Positions 8,806-17,800 of a stretch of 17,800 nt of DNA are shown piece by piece. Where the stretch lies: the NCBI GenBank assembly GCA_015478945.1, contig JABUQX010022888.1, forward strand, positions 15,001 to 32,800, given 5' to 3'. The notes under the pieces were generated by a model. That model had not been told where the DNA came from, did no database searches, and worked only from the letters and a program-made list of their open reading frames with translations. The translations under genes and the position numbers were made by a program. The stretch comes from Trachelipus rathkii. Lineage: Eukaryota > Arthropoda > Malacostraca > Isopoda > Trachelipodidae. Every line of letters begins with the position of its first letter. Within the stretch, counting starts at the first letter, position 1.

Positions 8806-9517
8806 AAAGTTTTCTGCTTAATATATGTATGGATATATGAGTATCTCAATGTAGCATAATTTTTAAGAACTCATCAATGATACTCCCTATAGTGGTGACG
8901 ACCGTCATTGAAAAATAAAGGGCATCGATATATCCCCAAGGATAATTGTAGGACGTGGCAATGGTCACTTCGTTGAAAGATTGAACATTTTCTTCAATTG
9001 TATATAATACTAATGTCCTTATTAATCATGAGCACAAATATATATAATACTATATATATATAATAAAATATAATATATAATATATAGTATAATATATATA
9101 TATACTTTTATTTTCTGTCATATAATATATAATATAAATAATATATTATAGTATATATATATATTTGTTTTAATTATTGACTTATACAAGTTTTTGATAT
9201 TTTTAAATTCACGATGGACAATTAAAAAGTATGCAATTTTTTTTTTCGAGAAACTGAACTTCTATTACAACAAGAGTGAATTGTGGAATTTAAACATCAA
9301 AATGATTCATTATTACATGTAATAGCAGTAGTTATTAAGAAATTATATTTAATATATTTTAAAACCATAGAAACACAATAAACCATATAGAACAAATGTT
9401 TTTTTTTTTATAAACAGTGGATTTCCAATCATTATATATATATATATTATTATAAATATACAACATATATATGCATAGACACAGCTAAATTATTGACATG
9501 CCTTGATATAACCTATT
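8806..9517. other. AT-rich spacer, no gene seen
   Basis: 8806-9045 is unique moderately AT-rich sequence without a coding signal. 9046-9170 contains broken TA tracts. 9171-9517 is AT-rich with T and A homopolymers and one short TA run near 9434-9460. I see no ORF, RNA or element ends here. Confidence 0.6.
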
Positions 9518-9660
9518 TAGGGATGGCCAAAAAATATCGATATATCGAGAAATCGATATTTTTGGCCTCCGATTATTCGATATTTTGGGCGATATTTTTT
9601 TAGGGGCGATATTTCGATATTTCGATATTTTTCTTAATATCGAAAGCCGATATCCTTTTC
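9518..9660 (+). repeat. left inverted terminal region, TATCGATA cluster
   Basis: After TAGGGATGGCC there are about ten ATCGAT, CGATA or TATCG words in 130 bp, some forming TATCGATA palindromes. The same arrangement occurs inverted at 11840-11981. Such subterminal repeats are usual transposase-binding sites in hAT elements; the role here is inferred. Confidence 0.7.
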
Positions 9661-10904
9661 AAAAAAAATTTTTTTAAGGCGGAAAAATAAAATCTATCCC
9701 CTCTCCGACGACCTGAAGTTGATGAACACTCTTTTCCCCCATATTTCCGTTCTTCGTTCGTCCACCAATGTCGTGATATAAATATACAAAAAATTATGGG
9801 GTTTTAGATTTTCGTCTTTCGGCACATACCACATAGTCAAATAAATTGTCTTTCTGAGTATGTCACTATCATTTATGTCAGTTATTCCAGGATCAAGTGG
9901 ACTAATACGAACCCAATTAAATTGGAATGATAGTAAAAAAATTGTTTCCTGATGTTTATGTTTAGCAATGAACATATCTTATCTGAAAATTGTCGCCGTC
10001 AACTCTCGTCAGAACGAACGTATCATTATAAAACAGTATTGAATACTACCAGTATATTAATAGCAAAACTTCAGGTTTCATTTTCCTTTTTCATGAATAT
10101 AAATTATAAATTTATCTTACTTTTTATTCTAACACTTGTTAAAGAACTTATGCAGTCCACTCGAGACAGCCTGATCCTGATTAACGTGTAGCTCTGTGGG
10201 TGTGTTCAGGGTCAGTGTGGACGAAGATAATCATTGTAGGAAATCTAATACCGTGCAATAGGACTCCTGGAGTTGGTTTAATCAGTAACATATCGAGTAC
10301 CGCACTATCTAATCATCCTACCTGCGAATTATCGATTGGTTTCGCTTAAATTGTAATTACTAAATAATTCGATTTTATAATAGCTATTCTAAAAGTTAGA
10401 AATCAGGAGAATCAAAGGGATCATCGCTTGGCAAAATCTGAAAAATCAAAATTTGAACTAGAAATGCTATTTCCATTTATACTAAAATTTATATTTTACT
10501 TAATATCCAGACTCAGAGTCCGCCAAGTAACAGTTGTCTACGCATCCAATTTAAATAATTCGTTGTTAATAATACCATATTATTTTTGTACTTAATAAGA
10601 AATTATTTTGAAGATTTCTAGCTTCATAATACTTAATAGTTATTTTTCATTTTTAATACGTAAAAAAAGTGATTTTTTATGATTTTTGTTAATTTTCTAG
10701 CGAAACGCGATTTTCTTATTTAATTTATTCCCTTCGTCCACAAAAAGTCAAAAACAGCCTTCCCCAGTTCCTTCAAGACCAACTCACGCTTCCTAGCACA
10801 ACTCAGTCTTCAACCTCTTGGGTGGAAACTGAAAGTTTGGAGACCTGAAGGTGAAAGATCCTTTTTCCATTTCTACAACTTTTTCTTCTATAACGTACAT
10901 ACGT
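9661..10904. other. element interior, unrecognised unique sequence
   Basis: About 1.2 kb of AT-rich non-repetitive DNA. The longest frames are a 93-codon minus frame (9694-9975) and a 79-codon plus frame (9952-10191). Neither resembles a family I know, and composition and length are compatible with chance. 10740-10880 is slightly less AT-rich but also not recognisable. Confidence 0.55.
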
Positions 10905-11107
10905 ACGTATATAATATATATATATATAATCATATATAGTGATAGCTATATATATATATATATATTATATAATATATATATATATATAGTATATATATAA
11001 ATATATATATATTAAATATAATATATTATATATTATATATATATTAATATAATATATATATAATATAATATATAAATAATTATATATAATATATATATAT
11101 ATATAAA
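10905..11107. repeat. compound (TA)n/(AATATA)n tract
   Basis: About 200 bp of TA with interspersed AATATA and ATTATA units, inside the ATCGAT-ended element. Confidence 0.9.
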
Positions 11108-11141
11108 TATTGACATTTTATACAGCGTTGACCGTTAATAA

Positions 11142-11209
11142 TTAGGTTAGGTAAATTTAGTTAGTTTGGTTAGTTAGGTTAGGTAGGTTAGGTTTGGTAG
11201 AGAGGTTAG
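11142..11209 (+). repeat. degenerate TTAGG-type telomere-like tract
   Basis: Reads TTAGGTTAGG, then TTAGTTTGGTTAGTTAGG, TTAGG, TAGG, TTAGG and TTTGG variants over about 65 bp. TTAGG is the ancestral arthropod telomeric repeat. Unit lengths vary from 4 to 7, so this is an eroded interstitial tract or a GGTTAGGTT-rich repeat rather than a telomere. Confidence 0.6.
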
Positions 11210-11297
11210 CCAAAAAAAATTAATTAACAATCACACCAAACGTATAAATCATTAATTACTTGATTTCGCTCTGGAGTCACAGCGTTATAAATAGCCA

Positions 11298-11346
11298 TTA
11301 TATATATATTATATATACTATATATATATATTTATATAATATATAT

Positions 11347-11382
<36 letters not shown>

Positions 11383-11784
11383 ATAATATATATATTATTA
11401 TATATATATTATATATTATCTATATATATATATTTATATAACTATTAAAACCGTAATAGTAAAATACTAACAACTAACTCTAATTAATTTGAGAAATAAA
11501 TCTTTTAACAACATCATTTCTGCCATTGTAAAATAAAAATAAACATCGTACATCCCTAAAACTTTGTTATTTTATTATTTTTTTTATCTATGTTAGTTTA
11601 ATATTTGTACTTTCAATAACTGAAAATTTACCCCGATTCCAAAACTGATTCAATTTTAGTGTAGCTTATCTTGTTTTTTTATAAGGCCGTCGCCTAATCT
11701 GGAGCTATATCATATATATATTATATATATATTAAAATATATATATTATTCGATATATATTATATATATATATAATATAATTTA

Positions 11785-11815
<31 letters not shown>

Positions 11816-11825
11816 ATATATTGAA
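11298..11825. repeat. two (TA)n tracts with AT-rich spacer
   Basis: TA tracts occupy about 11298-11440 and 11707-11825. The sequence between them (11441-11706) is AT-rich, with no coding signal. Small frames here are microsatellite translations. Confidence 0.85.
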
Positions 11826-11839
11826 TATAACAAATTAAT

Positions 11840-11981
11840 CGGATTATATAGTATCGAAATATCCCGATATATTGAATATCGATATTTTTTCTGCCGATAA
11901 TATCGAAGGCGATAATTGATATTTTTTAAAAATCAATCGTATATCGATTTATCGATACTTTTTAGATATCGGGCATCCCTA
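11840..11981 (-). repeat. right inverted terminal region, ATCGAT cluster
   Basis: On the minus strand the sequence starts TAGGGATGCCCGATATC and continues with ATCGAT/CGATA words as at the left end, including TATCGATAAATCGATATA. It marks the other boundary of the putative hAT-like element. Confidence 0.7.
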
Positions 11982-11984
11982 ATA

Positions 11985-12312
11985 TCATACTATATATATT
12001 TATATAGGGTTATATATATACTATATCTATATATATATATATTATTATATATATTATATATAATTTATAATAAATATTATTATATATATATATAATATAT
12101 ATATATATATATAATTTATAAATATATATAATATCAAAAATATATATATATATATAGTAAATATATATATAATATAATATATATATATAGAACGTGTAAT
12201 AAATATATTATTATATATATTGTATATGTATATAGTATTATATATATAATATATTATATATATATACTATAATATATATATATATCTAGAATATAATATA
12301 TATCTATATATT
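11985..12312. repeat. long compound TA-rich block between two elements
   Basis: More than 300 bp of (TA)n, AATATA and ATTATA fills the space between the ATCGAT-ended and GCGCAAA-ended elements. No gene is present. Confidence 0.9.
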
Positions 12313-12316
12313 AATC

Positions 12317-12515
12317 CAGAGGTTGGGCGCGCAAATTTAAACTTTAGAGCGCAAACGCAAAAGCGCAAAGGGGAAAAACTTAGTCCGCAAGCGCAAAACG
12401 CGCAAATTTTTCAAAAAAAATTAGTCCGCAAGCGCAAAGCGCAATGTCCGCAAATCAAATTTTTTTTAAAGCACAAATTTAGGACGCAAAAAAATATATA
12501 AAAAAAAAGCGCAAG
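12317..12515 (+). repeat. left hAT end with GCGCAAA array
   Basis: About a dozen GCGCAAA, CGCAAA, GCGCAAG or GTCCGCAA words follow CAGAGGTTGGGC in 190 bp. The array overlaps the end of the transposase reading on the minus strand. Subterminal repeats of this kind are expected transposase-binding sites. Confidence 0.8.
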
Positions 12516-12519
12516 TATT

Positions 12520-12850
12520 TAAAGATAAATTTTCAATTGAGTGGAGCCATGGTTGCCCTCTTTGTCTTAGAATCAGAGCCTTGTACCAAATCAACCTCTC
12601 CACGGCCTTTTGAGCTGGTAATGGGGTATTATATCTATATAACAAGTCCCCTCAGACTCCTGTATTGCAACATCGGAAAACAGTTTCCTAGGTGAGAGGG
12701 TACTGTGGTGTAACATTCGACCTGCAGCCCAGTATCCAGAGTTTGTCCCAATCCAACTCTCCTCCAGAGGTGTCTGCTGGATTTATGGGCCCTTCAGTTT
12801 CTATATTTAGAAATGTTATCAAGAACTCAAATCTTTTTAAGTTTCATTTG
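12520..12850 (-). pseudogene. hAT transposase C-terminal dimerisation region
   Basis: Minus-strand reading from 12840 gives LKRFEFLITFLNIETEGPIN, then GGELDWDKLW and a short YPLT segment. After a frame change comes YRYNTPLPAQKAVERLIWY, followed by ALILRQRG and IENLSLNTC. The YNTPLPxxxAVERLFSxG pattern is the signature of the hAT C-terminal dimerisation domain, in which the ERLFS part is here ERLIW. The final IENL segment matches the F-E-x-L-L-L end of these proteins, and the frame then runs into the GCGCAAA end. At least one frameshift and a stop separate the pieces. I regard the family assignment as firm and the gene as dead. Confidence 0.8.
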
Positions 12851-12874
12851 AACATTATGCCAGTGTATTGTGAA

Positions 12875-13100
12875 ATATATATGTAATATATAAAATTGTA
12901 TATATATAGATAATATATAAATATATTAATAATAATATATACTATATATATATATATTATATCTTTTTTTTTTTTTTGTTTGTTTTTGGGTTCTTCATTC
13001 TTTTTATTTTTTTTTGTTTTTTATATATAATATATATTATTTGAGATATATTATATATATGATTAGATATATTAATGAACTATTATCATATATATATATA
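12875..13100. repeat. TA and T-rich insertion within transposase
   Basis: (TA)n at about 12875-12962 is followed by a T-rich stretch with runs of up to 15 T (12966-13022), then more TA to about 13100. It separates two parts of the hAT transposase, so it is an insertion or an intron-like expansion. Confidence 0.8.
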
Positions 13101-13104
13101 TATT

Positions 13105-13391
13105 TACTTAGTATCTCCTGCTGTTGGCAGCTTGGTACTTCCCCTCATTTAACCCACGTACCACTCCGAGTTTGAAGTGAAAATGCAGGGCTGTTGCCAT
13201 AAGCAAATCAAAATCATCAAAAAAACTGCTGAACCACGGTTCAAAGCCCTTTTCATTCCCTTTGTTTGCCTTGGTTGCTTTAGCAAGTAGTTTACTAAGT
13301 TTTTGGCATAGTTAAATTTTTCCACCCTCTTTGCATTCCCCGAGTCTGTCCTTGAGGAGAAGAGATTATCAATGAGACTCCGCGTACGCAT
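13105..13391 (-). pseudogene. hAT transposase central segment
   Basis: One minus-strand frame reads KLSKLLAKATKANKGNEKGF, then EPWFSSFFDDFDLLMATALH and FHFKLGVVRGLNEGKY between about 13305 and 13110. The pattern F-x-x-x-F/W-D-D...LL-A-A-x-H-x-x-FKL is the one that precedes the dimerisation region in hAT transposases. An 80-codon frame (13391-13149) overlaps it in another frame and its upstream half may be the true continuation, so a frameshift lies near 13305. Its order relative to the C-terminal piece at 12520-12850 is correct for a minus-strand gene interrupted by the TA/T-rich block. Confidence 0.65.
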
Positions 13392-14120
13392 CTTCTCTCT
13401 GCAACATATAAGCCTAACAGCAATAGACCCATTATTATCGATTACTGCCGCAATTCCTCCTTATTAACTTTTATTAAAGTACTGGAGACAAGCATTTTGC
13501 TCCATATCAAATGTTGTTCTGATATGTGCATCGACCATTCAAGGTTCTTAATCACGATCGTTTTATAATAACGCTTGAGTTCCAGCGAAGTAACACTGTG
13601 GTTTTAAGCTTGTCCCAAACTAATGTCTTAATTCTACAGCAGTGTAGTTTTCCTGTTTTGGGCAATCCACAATTCCTGTGCTTTGGTAAGTGTCTACTAA
13701 ATGGATCCTTGGCACCAGAGGACCAGCGGGAACATTTGAAACATCCTTAGTAACCAAGATGTTTAATGTGTAGGAAATTCAACGGCGATGTTTAATTAGG
13801 CAAGTGCATCATGATTCTTCGAGAAGATTTTCTAGCTGGAGAGTTTTTGTCTTGAAGAACCTCTGTGTCACTAATTGCTCCATCTCTTCACGCTTAATCA
13901 ATCTTTGCAATCGGTGCCTGTTCTTCTTCCTCTTCGTCAGCCGTTTCTGCATGAGCATCCACCGAAAGGCTGCACAGAACTGAGCACCGGTTAATTTTCC
14001 CTTGGGTTTTTTTTAAACTATTTTGAACTACTTTTGGAAAAAAGTTTAAATAATTTTTATTTTTTAATATTAGTAATGTTGGTATTATTATTATTATTAG
14101 ATTTTTTTCAGTCATTACGC
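13392..14120 (-). pseudogene. probable upstream hAT transposase remnants
   Basis: Minus-strand reading near 13621-13560 gives VWDKLKTTVLLRWNSSV, with RWNSS at 13573-13587. The T-RWNS motif is characteristic of hAT transposases and lies in the expected order upstream of the other segments. Just before it (about 13745-13680) the same frame reads FKCSRW and RHLPKH, which looks like a C2H2-type finger with Trp in place of the second Cys. Between 14120 and 13890 a frame contains a DEEEEE acidic run. Stops interrupt every frame. The RWNS match is moderately convincing, the rest is uncertain. Confidence 0.5.
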
Positions 14121-14261
14121 TTATTATTCATAATGATTTTTACTAACCTTATTGCTCAAATGCCAAATTTGTTGAATGAAATATCCGTGAATATTTTTGG
14201 CTAGGACTGGTGCTGGATTGCTGAAAGAAATCAATAACTCTCCTACAGTGCAAAGAGAGCT

Positions 14262-14399
14262 TCCCTCTTCTCTCTCTCTCTCTCTCTTCTCTCTCTCCCT
14301 CTCTCTCTCTCTCCTCTCTCTCTTCCCTCTATGCTCTCTCCTCTCTCTCTCTCTCTCCTCCTCTCTCTGCTCTCTTCTCTCTCTCTCCCCCTCTCTTCC

Positions 14400-14447
<48 letters not shown>
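14262..14447 (+). repeat. (TC)n microsatellite
   Basis: About 185 bp of CT repeats with scattered CC, TT and G interruptions. Serine/leucine-rich plus frames and arginine/glutamate-rich minus frames over it are translations of the repeat. Confidence 0.97.
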
Positions 14448-14459
14448 GGACCCGGATTA

Positions 14460-15535
14460 ACAATTCCTAGCGTCCTCTCGTCTCTCAAAAGTATTCAAAT
14501 AAATCCAGTGACCGTCATCCCAGGAAACTCTCTGTTTGTTGTGTCGCTCTACCGTTTGAGCCCCGGTAGCGGCAAACTGACCTTACTGATAATGTTGGTT
14601 AATCAACCTTCCATATTATGCATATGACATCAAGATCCTCGTCACTTCTTCTGGAGGGGAGGTGGAATCAGAGTTCAGGTAGGACCGGAATTTCGTCAAA
14701 GAACTCAGACTCCACAATGTGGATAGGCCAAAGTCATGTAGCCGAAATCTAGAAACAAAAATATTGGATAGAAAAAAATGATATTAATGAACAAATGAAA
14801 CTTGTAATCTTCAAATTCGAAATTTTGTATTATGCTAATCTGTTCAGTTTTTTAAACCCTTTAGTTGTGACACAACTTATAGTTAACTTAAAATAAAACA
14901 CTAACTTATAAAGCAACTCAAGAAGCTCTCTTCTATTTAAATATTTCCGACATAGACTGGAGAATGATGATCTGATGTTTTTTGCTGGGTGTCTCACGTC
15001 TGTTGAGCAGCTCCGGCCCGCTTTGACCCCTCCTTCAATTGCAGTCCACAGCTCCTTTGCAAAGAAGGATGTTTCTAAAAAGTTACAAAGCTAAAATCCT
15101 TTCATATAAATAAAATATGTAAATATTGAATGGTTGAATTTAAATTAAAAAAGAAAAAAAAATTCAAATAAAAGATCGGCTAGGTACTTACGATCAAGCA
15201 TGTGTTATTATGCAAGCTGAAGTTTTTTTACATTGGGGAGCAATTTAACTTCTTTGTACATCTCTATTGCCCTCAATAATCTCCTTCTGCTCCTGACAGA
15301 CCCAAGAACTTGAAAGATAGGCCATAAGGTGCTCCAAGTCATCCTTGGCTGGCTTTTTTTCATGGAAGTACAGGCAGCATCACACTCAATAATTTAAAGA
15401 TTACACTTCGACGACTCCCGTTTGCAATTCTTTTTCCCTTTAAGCATTATTCATATCTGTTTTATCCAATTAAACACAAAAGCACTAAAAAGTTTAATCG
15501 CTAATCACAAGTAGCCCCAATAAACTTAGTAAATT
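14460..15535 (-). other. unrecognised, possibly exon-like segments of the hAT element
   Basis: Less AT-rich patches at about 15420-15235, 15075-14935 and 14753-14620 alternate with AT-rich DNA. On the minus strand the second reads FAKELWTAIEGGVKAGRSC and continues open for about 50 codons. The second and third each follow a T-rich run ending in AG (TTTTTAG at about 15080, TTTCTAG at about 14754), like splice acceptors. The third reads IVESEFFDEIPVLPEL before a stop. I cannot assign these to a family. They could be the N-terminal transposase exons, a captured host fragment, or chance. Confidence 0.35.
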
Positions 15536-16135
15536 GCTATAATAATAAATCAATAATAAAATAAAATATTAATATAATAAATAATAATAAAAAAATAATA
15601 ATAATAATAATATAATAATAATAATAATGAAAATAGAAATGAAAATATTAAAAATAAATATAATGATAATAATAATAATAATAAATAAATAATAATAATA
15701 TATAATAATATAATAAAAAAAAATAATATACATAAAATAATAATAATAATAATAATAATAATAATTAAATAATAAAATAATAATCAATAATAAATAATAA
15801 TATATTAATTATTATTATTATTATATTATATTATTATTATTATTATATATTATTATTATTATTATTATTATATTATTATGTATATTATATATATTATTAT
15901 TATTATTATATATTATTATTATTACTATTATACTTATTATTTTTATTAATATTATTTATATTATTATTAATTACTTAATGAAATTTTTATTATTATTATA
16001 TATATTCATTATTATTATTATTATTATTATTATATTATTATTATTATTTATTATGTTTATTATATATTTATTATTATTATTATATATTATTATTATATTA
16101 ATTATTATTAATGATTATTAATGATTATTATATAA
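15535..16135. repeat. (AAT)n switching to (ATT)n, hairpin-forming block
   Basis: About 15535-15803 is AAT/TAA-type repeat on the plus strand. From about 15806 to 16135 it becomes ATT/TTA-type. The two halves are complementary over 260 bp or more, with interruptions. Confidence 0.92.
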
Positions 16136-16250
16136 TATATATAAATATAATATATATATATATATAATATAAATAATATATATATATATATATATATATA
16201 ATATAATATAATATATTAGATTATATATATATATATATAATATAGTATAA
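16131..16250. repeat. (TA)n tract
   Basis: TA/AATATA repeats join the ATT block to the right end of the hAT element. Confidence 0.9.
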
Positions 16251-16264
16251 CGCAAATTATTTAA

Positions 16265-16463
16265 GATAGGGCTGCACTTTGCCTTTGGTTGCTTTAGCAA
16301 ATTTGCGCTTTGCGCTCTTATTAAAAAAGTTGATGAGCGCAAATGCAAAAGATCGCAACATTTTTTGAAATTTCGCGCAAACGCAAAAGCGCACATGTTT
16401 TACCTAAAGCGCAAATTGCGCTTTGCGCTTTAGCGGACTAAAGAGCGGAATTGCCCACCTCTG
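16265..16463 (-). repeat. right hAT end with GCGCAAA array
   Basis: On the minus strand CAGAGGTGGGCAATTCCGC is followed by GTCCGC and many GCGCAAA or GCGCTTT words down to about 16300, the inverted counterpart of the left array. It ends near 16270 in TTTGCTAAAGCAACC, a word also found inside the transposase at 13265-13290. Confidence 0.8.
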
Positions 16464-16464
16464 A

Positions 16465-17025
16465 TATATATATAAATTAGTAAATAATAATATATAGTAT
16501 AATATATATAATAATATATATATATATATAAATTAATATAAATATTAGTATAAATATATTATTATAATATATTTATCAATGGATGATTCGTAAAAAAGAG
16601 AAGGTTGTTAAAAGTTTGCCGAATATCGAATGTGTTTAGCGCCTTTATATCTATATAATTGTTTACGTTATCGAGAAAAGAACCAACCTGCAGTAAAGTT
16701 TATTATCTACTGTTCGTTCTCCAAAGTTGGCATCTGTCGAGGACCAAGTCATGCAAACTGTCTGAAAATGCATATTGATTATTTAAAAAGTAGAGCTGAA
16801 AAAATTCTGGAAAAAGTAACAGTATATATATATTATCGCTATATATTATAATATAATTAACAGATATATATATAACTATATATCTAATATATAGTACATA
16901 TATATATAATATATAATTCTATATATTATATTATAATATATATATAAAAATATTATATATACTATATAGATATATATATATATATATATAAAATATATAT
17001 ATATTATATATATATATATATAATT
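16465..17025. repeat. TA-rich DNA around a short unique stretch
   Basis: TA tracts occupy 16465-16575 and 16820-17025. The stretch between (16576-16819) holds a 73-codon plus frame from 16630 whose last codons run into the TA tract. I recognise no domain in it and do not call it a gene. Confidence 0.75.
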
Positions 17026-17074
17026 GAAAGAGAGAGGATGATATAGACTCTAATTATTTATTATTTAAAAGTAA

Positions 17075-17080
17075 AAGGTG

Positions 17081-17112
<32 letters not shown>

Positions 17113-17117
17113 CTATC

Positions 17118-17168
<51 letters not shown>

Positions 17169-17172
17169 CTCC
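17075..17172 (+). repeat. compound (CT)n(ATCT)n microsatellite
   Basis: CT repeats, then about seven ATCT units (17093-17120), then CT again. The small serine/leucine frame across it is a repeat translation. Confidence 0.95.
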
Positions 17173-17287
17173 AATTAAGAGAGGAAAAGAACTGGTAGAT
17201 AACTCAGCTGCAAAGGGAGGAAGAGAGTTAAGATTTGTAGGGCTAACAGACGAGAGGTAATATTTTCAGATGAACACTTTCTTCAAA

Positions 17288-17800
<513 letters not shown>

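Larger units (their letters stand above)
9518..11981. mobile_element. putative non-autonomous hAT-like element, ATCGAT-rich ends
   Basis: The left end reads TAGGGATGGCC (9518-9528) and the right end, on the minus strand, TAGGGATGCCC (11981-11971). TAGGGATG resembles the termini of Ac/hAT transposons. Both subterminal regions (9530-9660 and 11840-11970) are crowded with ATCGAT and CGATA words in inverted arrangement. Between them I recognise no transposase, only AT-rich unique DNA, TA tracts and a TTAGG-like tract. Flanking 8-bp target duplications were not found (AACCTATT versus ATATCATA), so the boundaries or the class could be wrong. Confidence 0.6.
12317..16463 (-). mobile_element. hAT transposon with GCGCAAA ends and decayed transposase
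   Basis: The left end is CAGAGGTTGGGC (12317-12328). The right end on the minus strand is CAGAGGTGGGCAA (16463-16451). CAGNGGTGGGCA-type termini are typical of hAT transposons. Both ends carry GCGCAAA, CGCAAG and GTCCGC words in inverted arrangement. Inside, on the minus strand, are hAT transposase segments including an HA-type dimerisation region. The 4.1 kb length is swollen by (TA)n, (TC)n and (AAT)n tracts. The flanks TATTAATC and ATATATAT do not make a clean 8-bp target duplication, but both lie in TA-rich DNA. Confidence 0.8.

Noticed and set aside
9694..10191. 93-codon minus and 79-codon plus ORFs as host genes
   Set aside because: No family resemblance, AT-driven composition, and located inside a putative non-autonomous element.
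11260..11448. Tyr/Ile-rich ORFs (also at 15569-15787, 16118-16396 and 17476-17715)
   Set aside because: Translations of (TA)n or (AAT)n microsatellites.
14197..14627. Ser/Leu-rich plus frames and Arg/Glu-rich minus frame
   Set aside because: Translations of the (TC)n repeat.
16630..16851. 73-codon plus ORF as a small secreted or regulatory protein
   Set aside because: No signal peptide or recognisable domain, and the C-terminus is encoded by a TA tract.

Overview
The window is eukaryotic repeat-rich DNA, most likely from an arthropod and perhaps a decapod crustacean. The evidence is long (TA)n, (TC)n and (AAT)n microsatellites, a degenerate TTAGG-type (arthropod telomere-like) tract, and four or more classes of decayed transposable element packed end to end. 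The species call is an inference from repeat style; no host gene, rRNA or tRNA fixes it. I could support no intact host protein-coding gene. Almost every open frame is a relic of a transposon protein or a translation of a microsatellite.

Layout. 1-600 holds a minus-strand fragment of a Jockey/CR1-like reverse transcriptase (RT). After a (TA)n block, about 800-5792 is a nearly complete minus-strand LINE with an APE-type endonuclease (EN) and an RTE-like RT. It has two structural oddities: the RT-coding part is present as two tandem copies of about 1.26 kb, and the endonuclease part is interrupted by about 340 bp of G-rich DNA on its coding strand. A second (TA)n block separates it from a Penelope-like element (about 5860-8700). 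This has a plus-strand RT plus GIY-YIG copy, head to head with a 5'-truncated minus-strand copy of the same 3' end, and a degenerate hammerhead-ribozyme-like motif in each arm.

8700-9517 is AT-rich filler with TA tracts. 9518-11981 is bounded by inverted ends (TAGGGATG...) packed with ATCGAT/CGATA words, consistent with a non-autonomous hAT-like element. 12317-16463 is bounded by CAGAGGT(T)GGGC inverted ends with GCGCAAA arrays and holds minus-strand hAT transposase remains, including the C-terminal dimerisation region. It also holds a (TC)n tract and a 0.6 kb (AAT)n-to-(ATT)n block. The window ends in a long inverted repeat whose centre is about 120 bp of pure (TA)n and whose right arm runs off the end.

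The elements do not form a pathway. They record serial insertion and decay, with TA microsatellites at nearly every junction. Many frameshifts are one-base losses or gains next to homopolymers, so some of the decay could be sequencing error.
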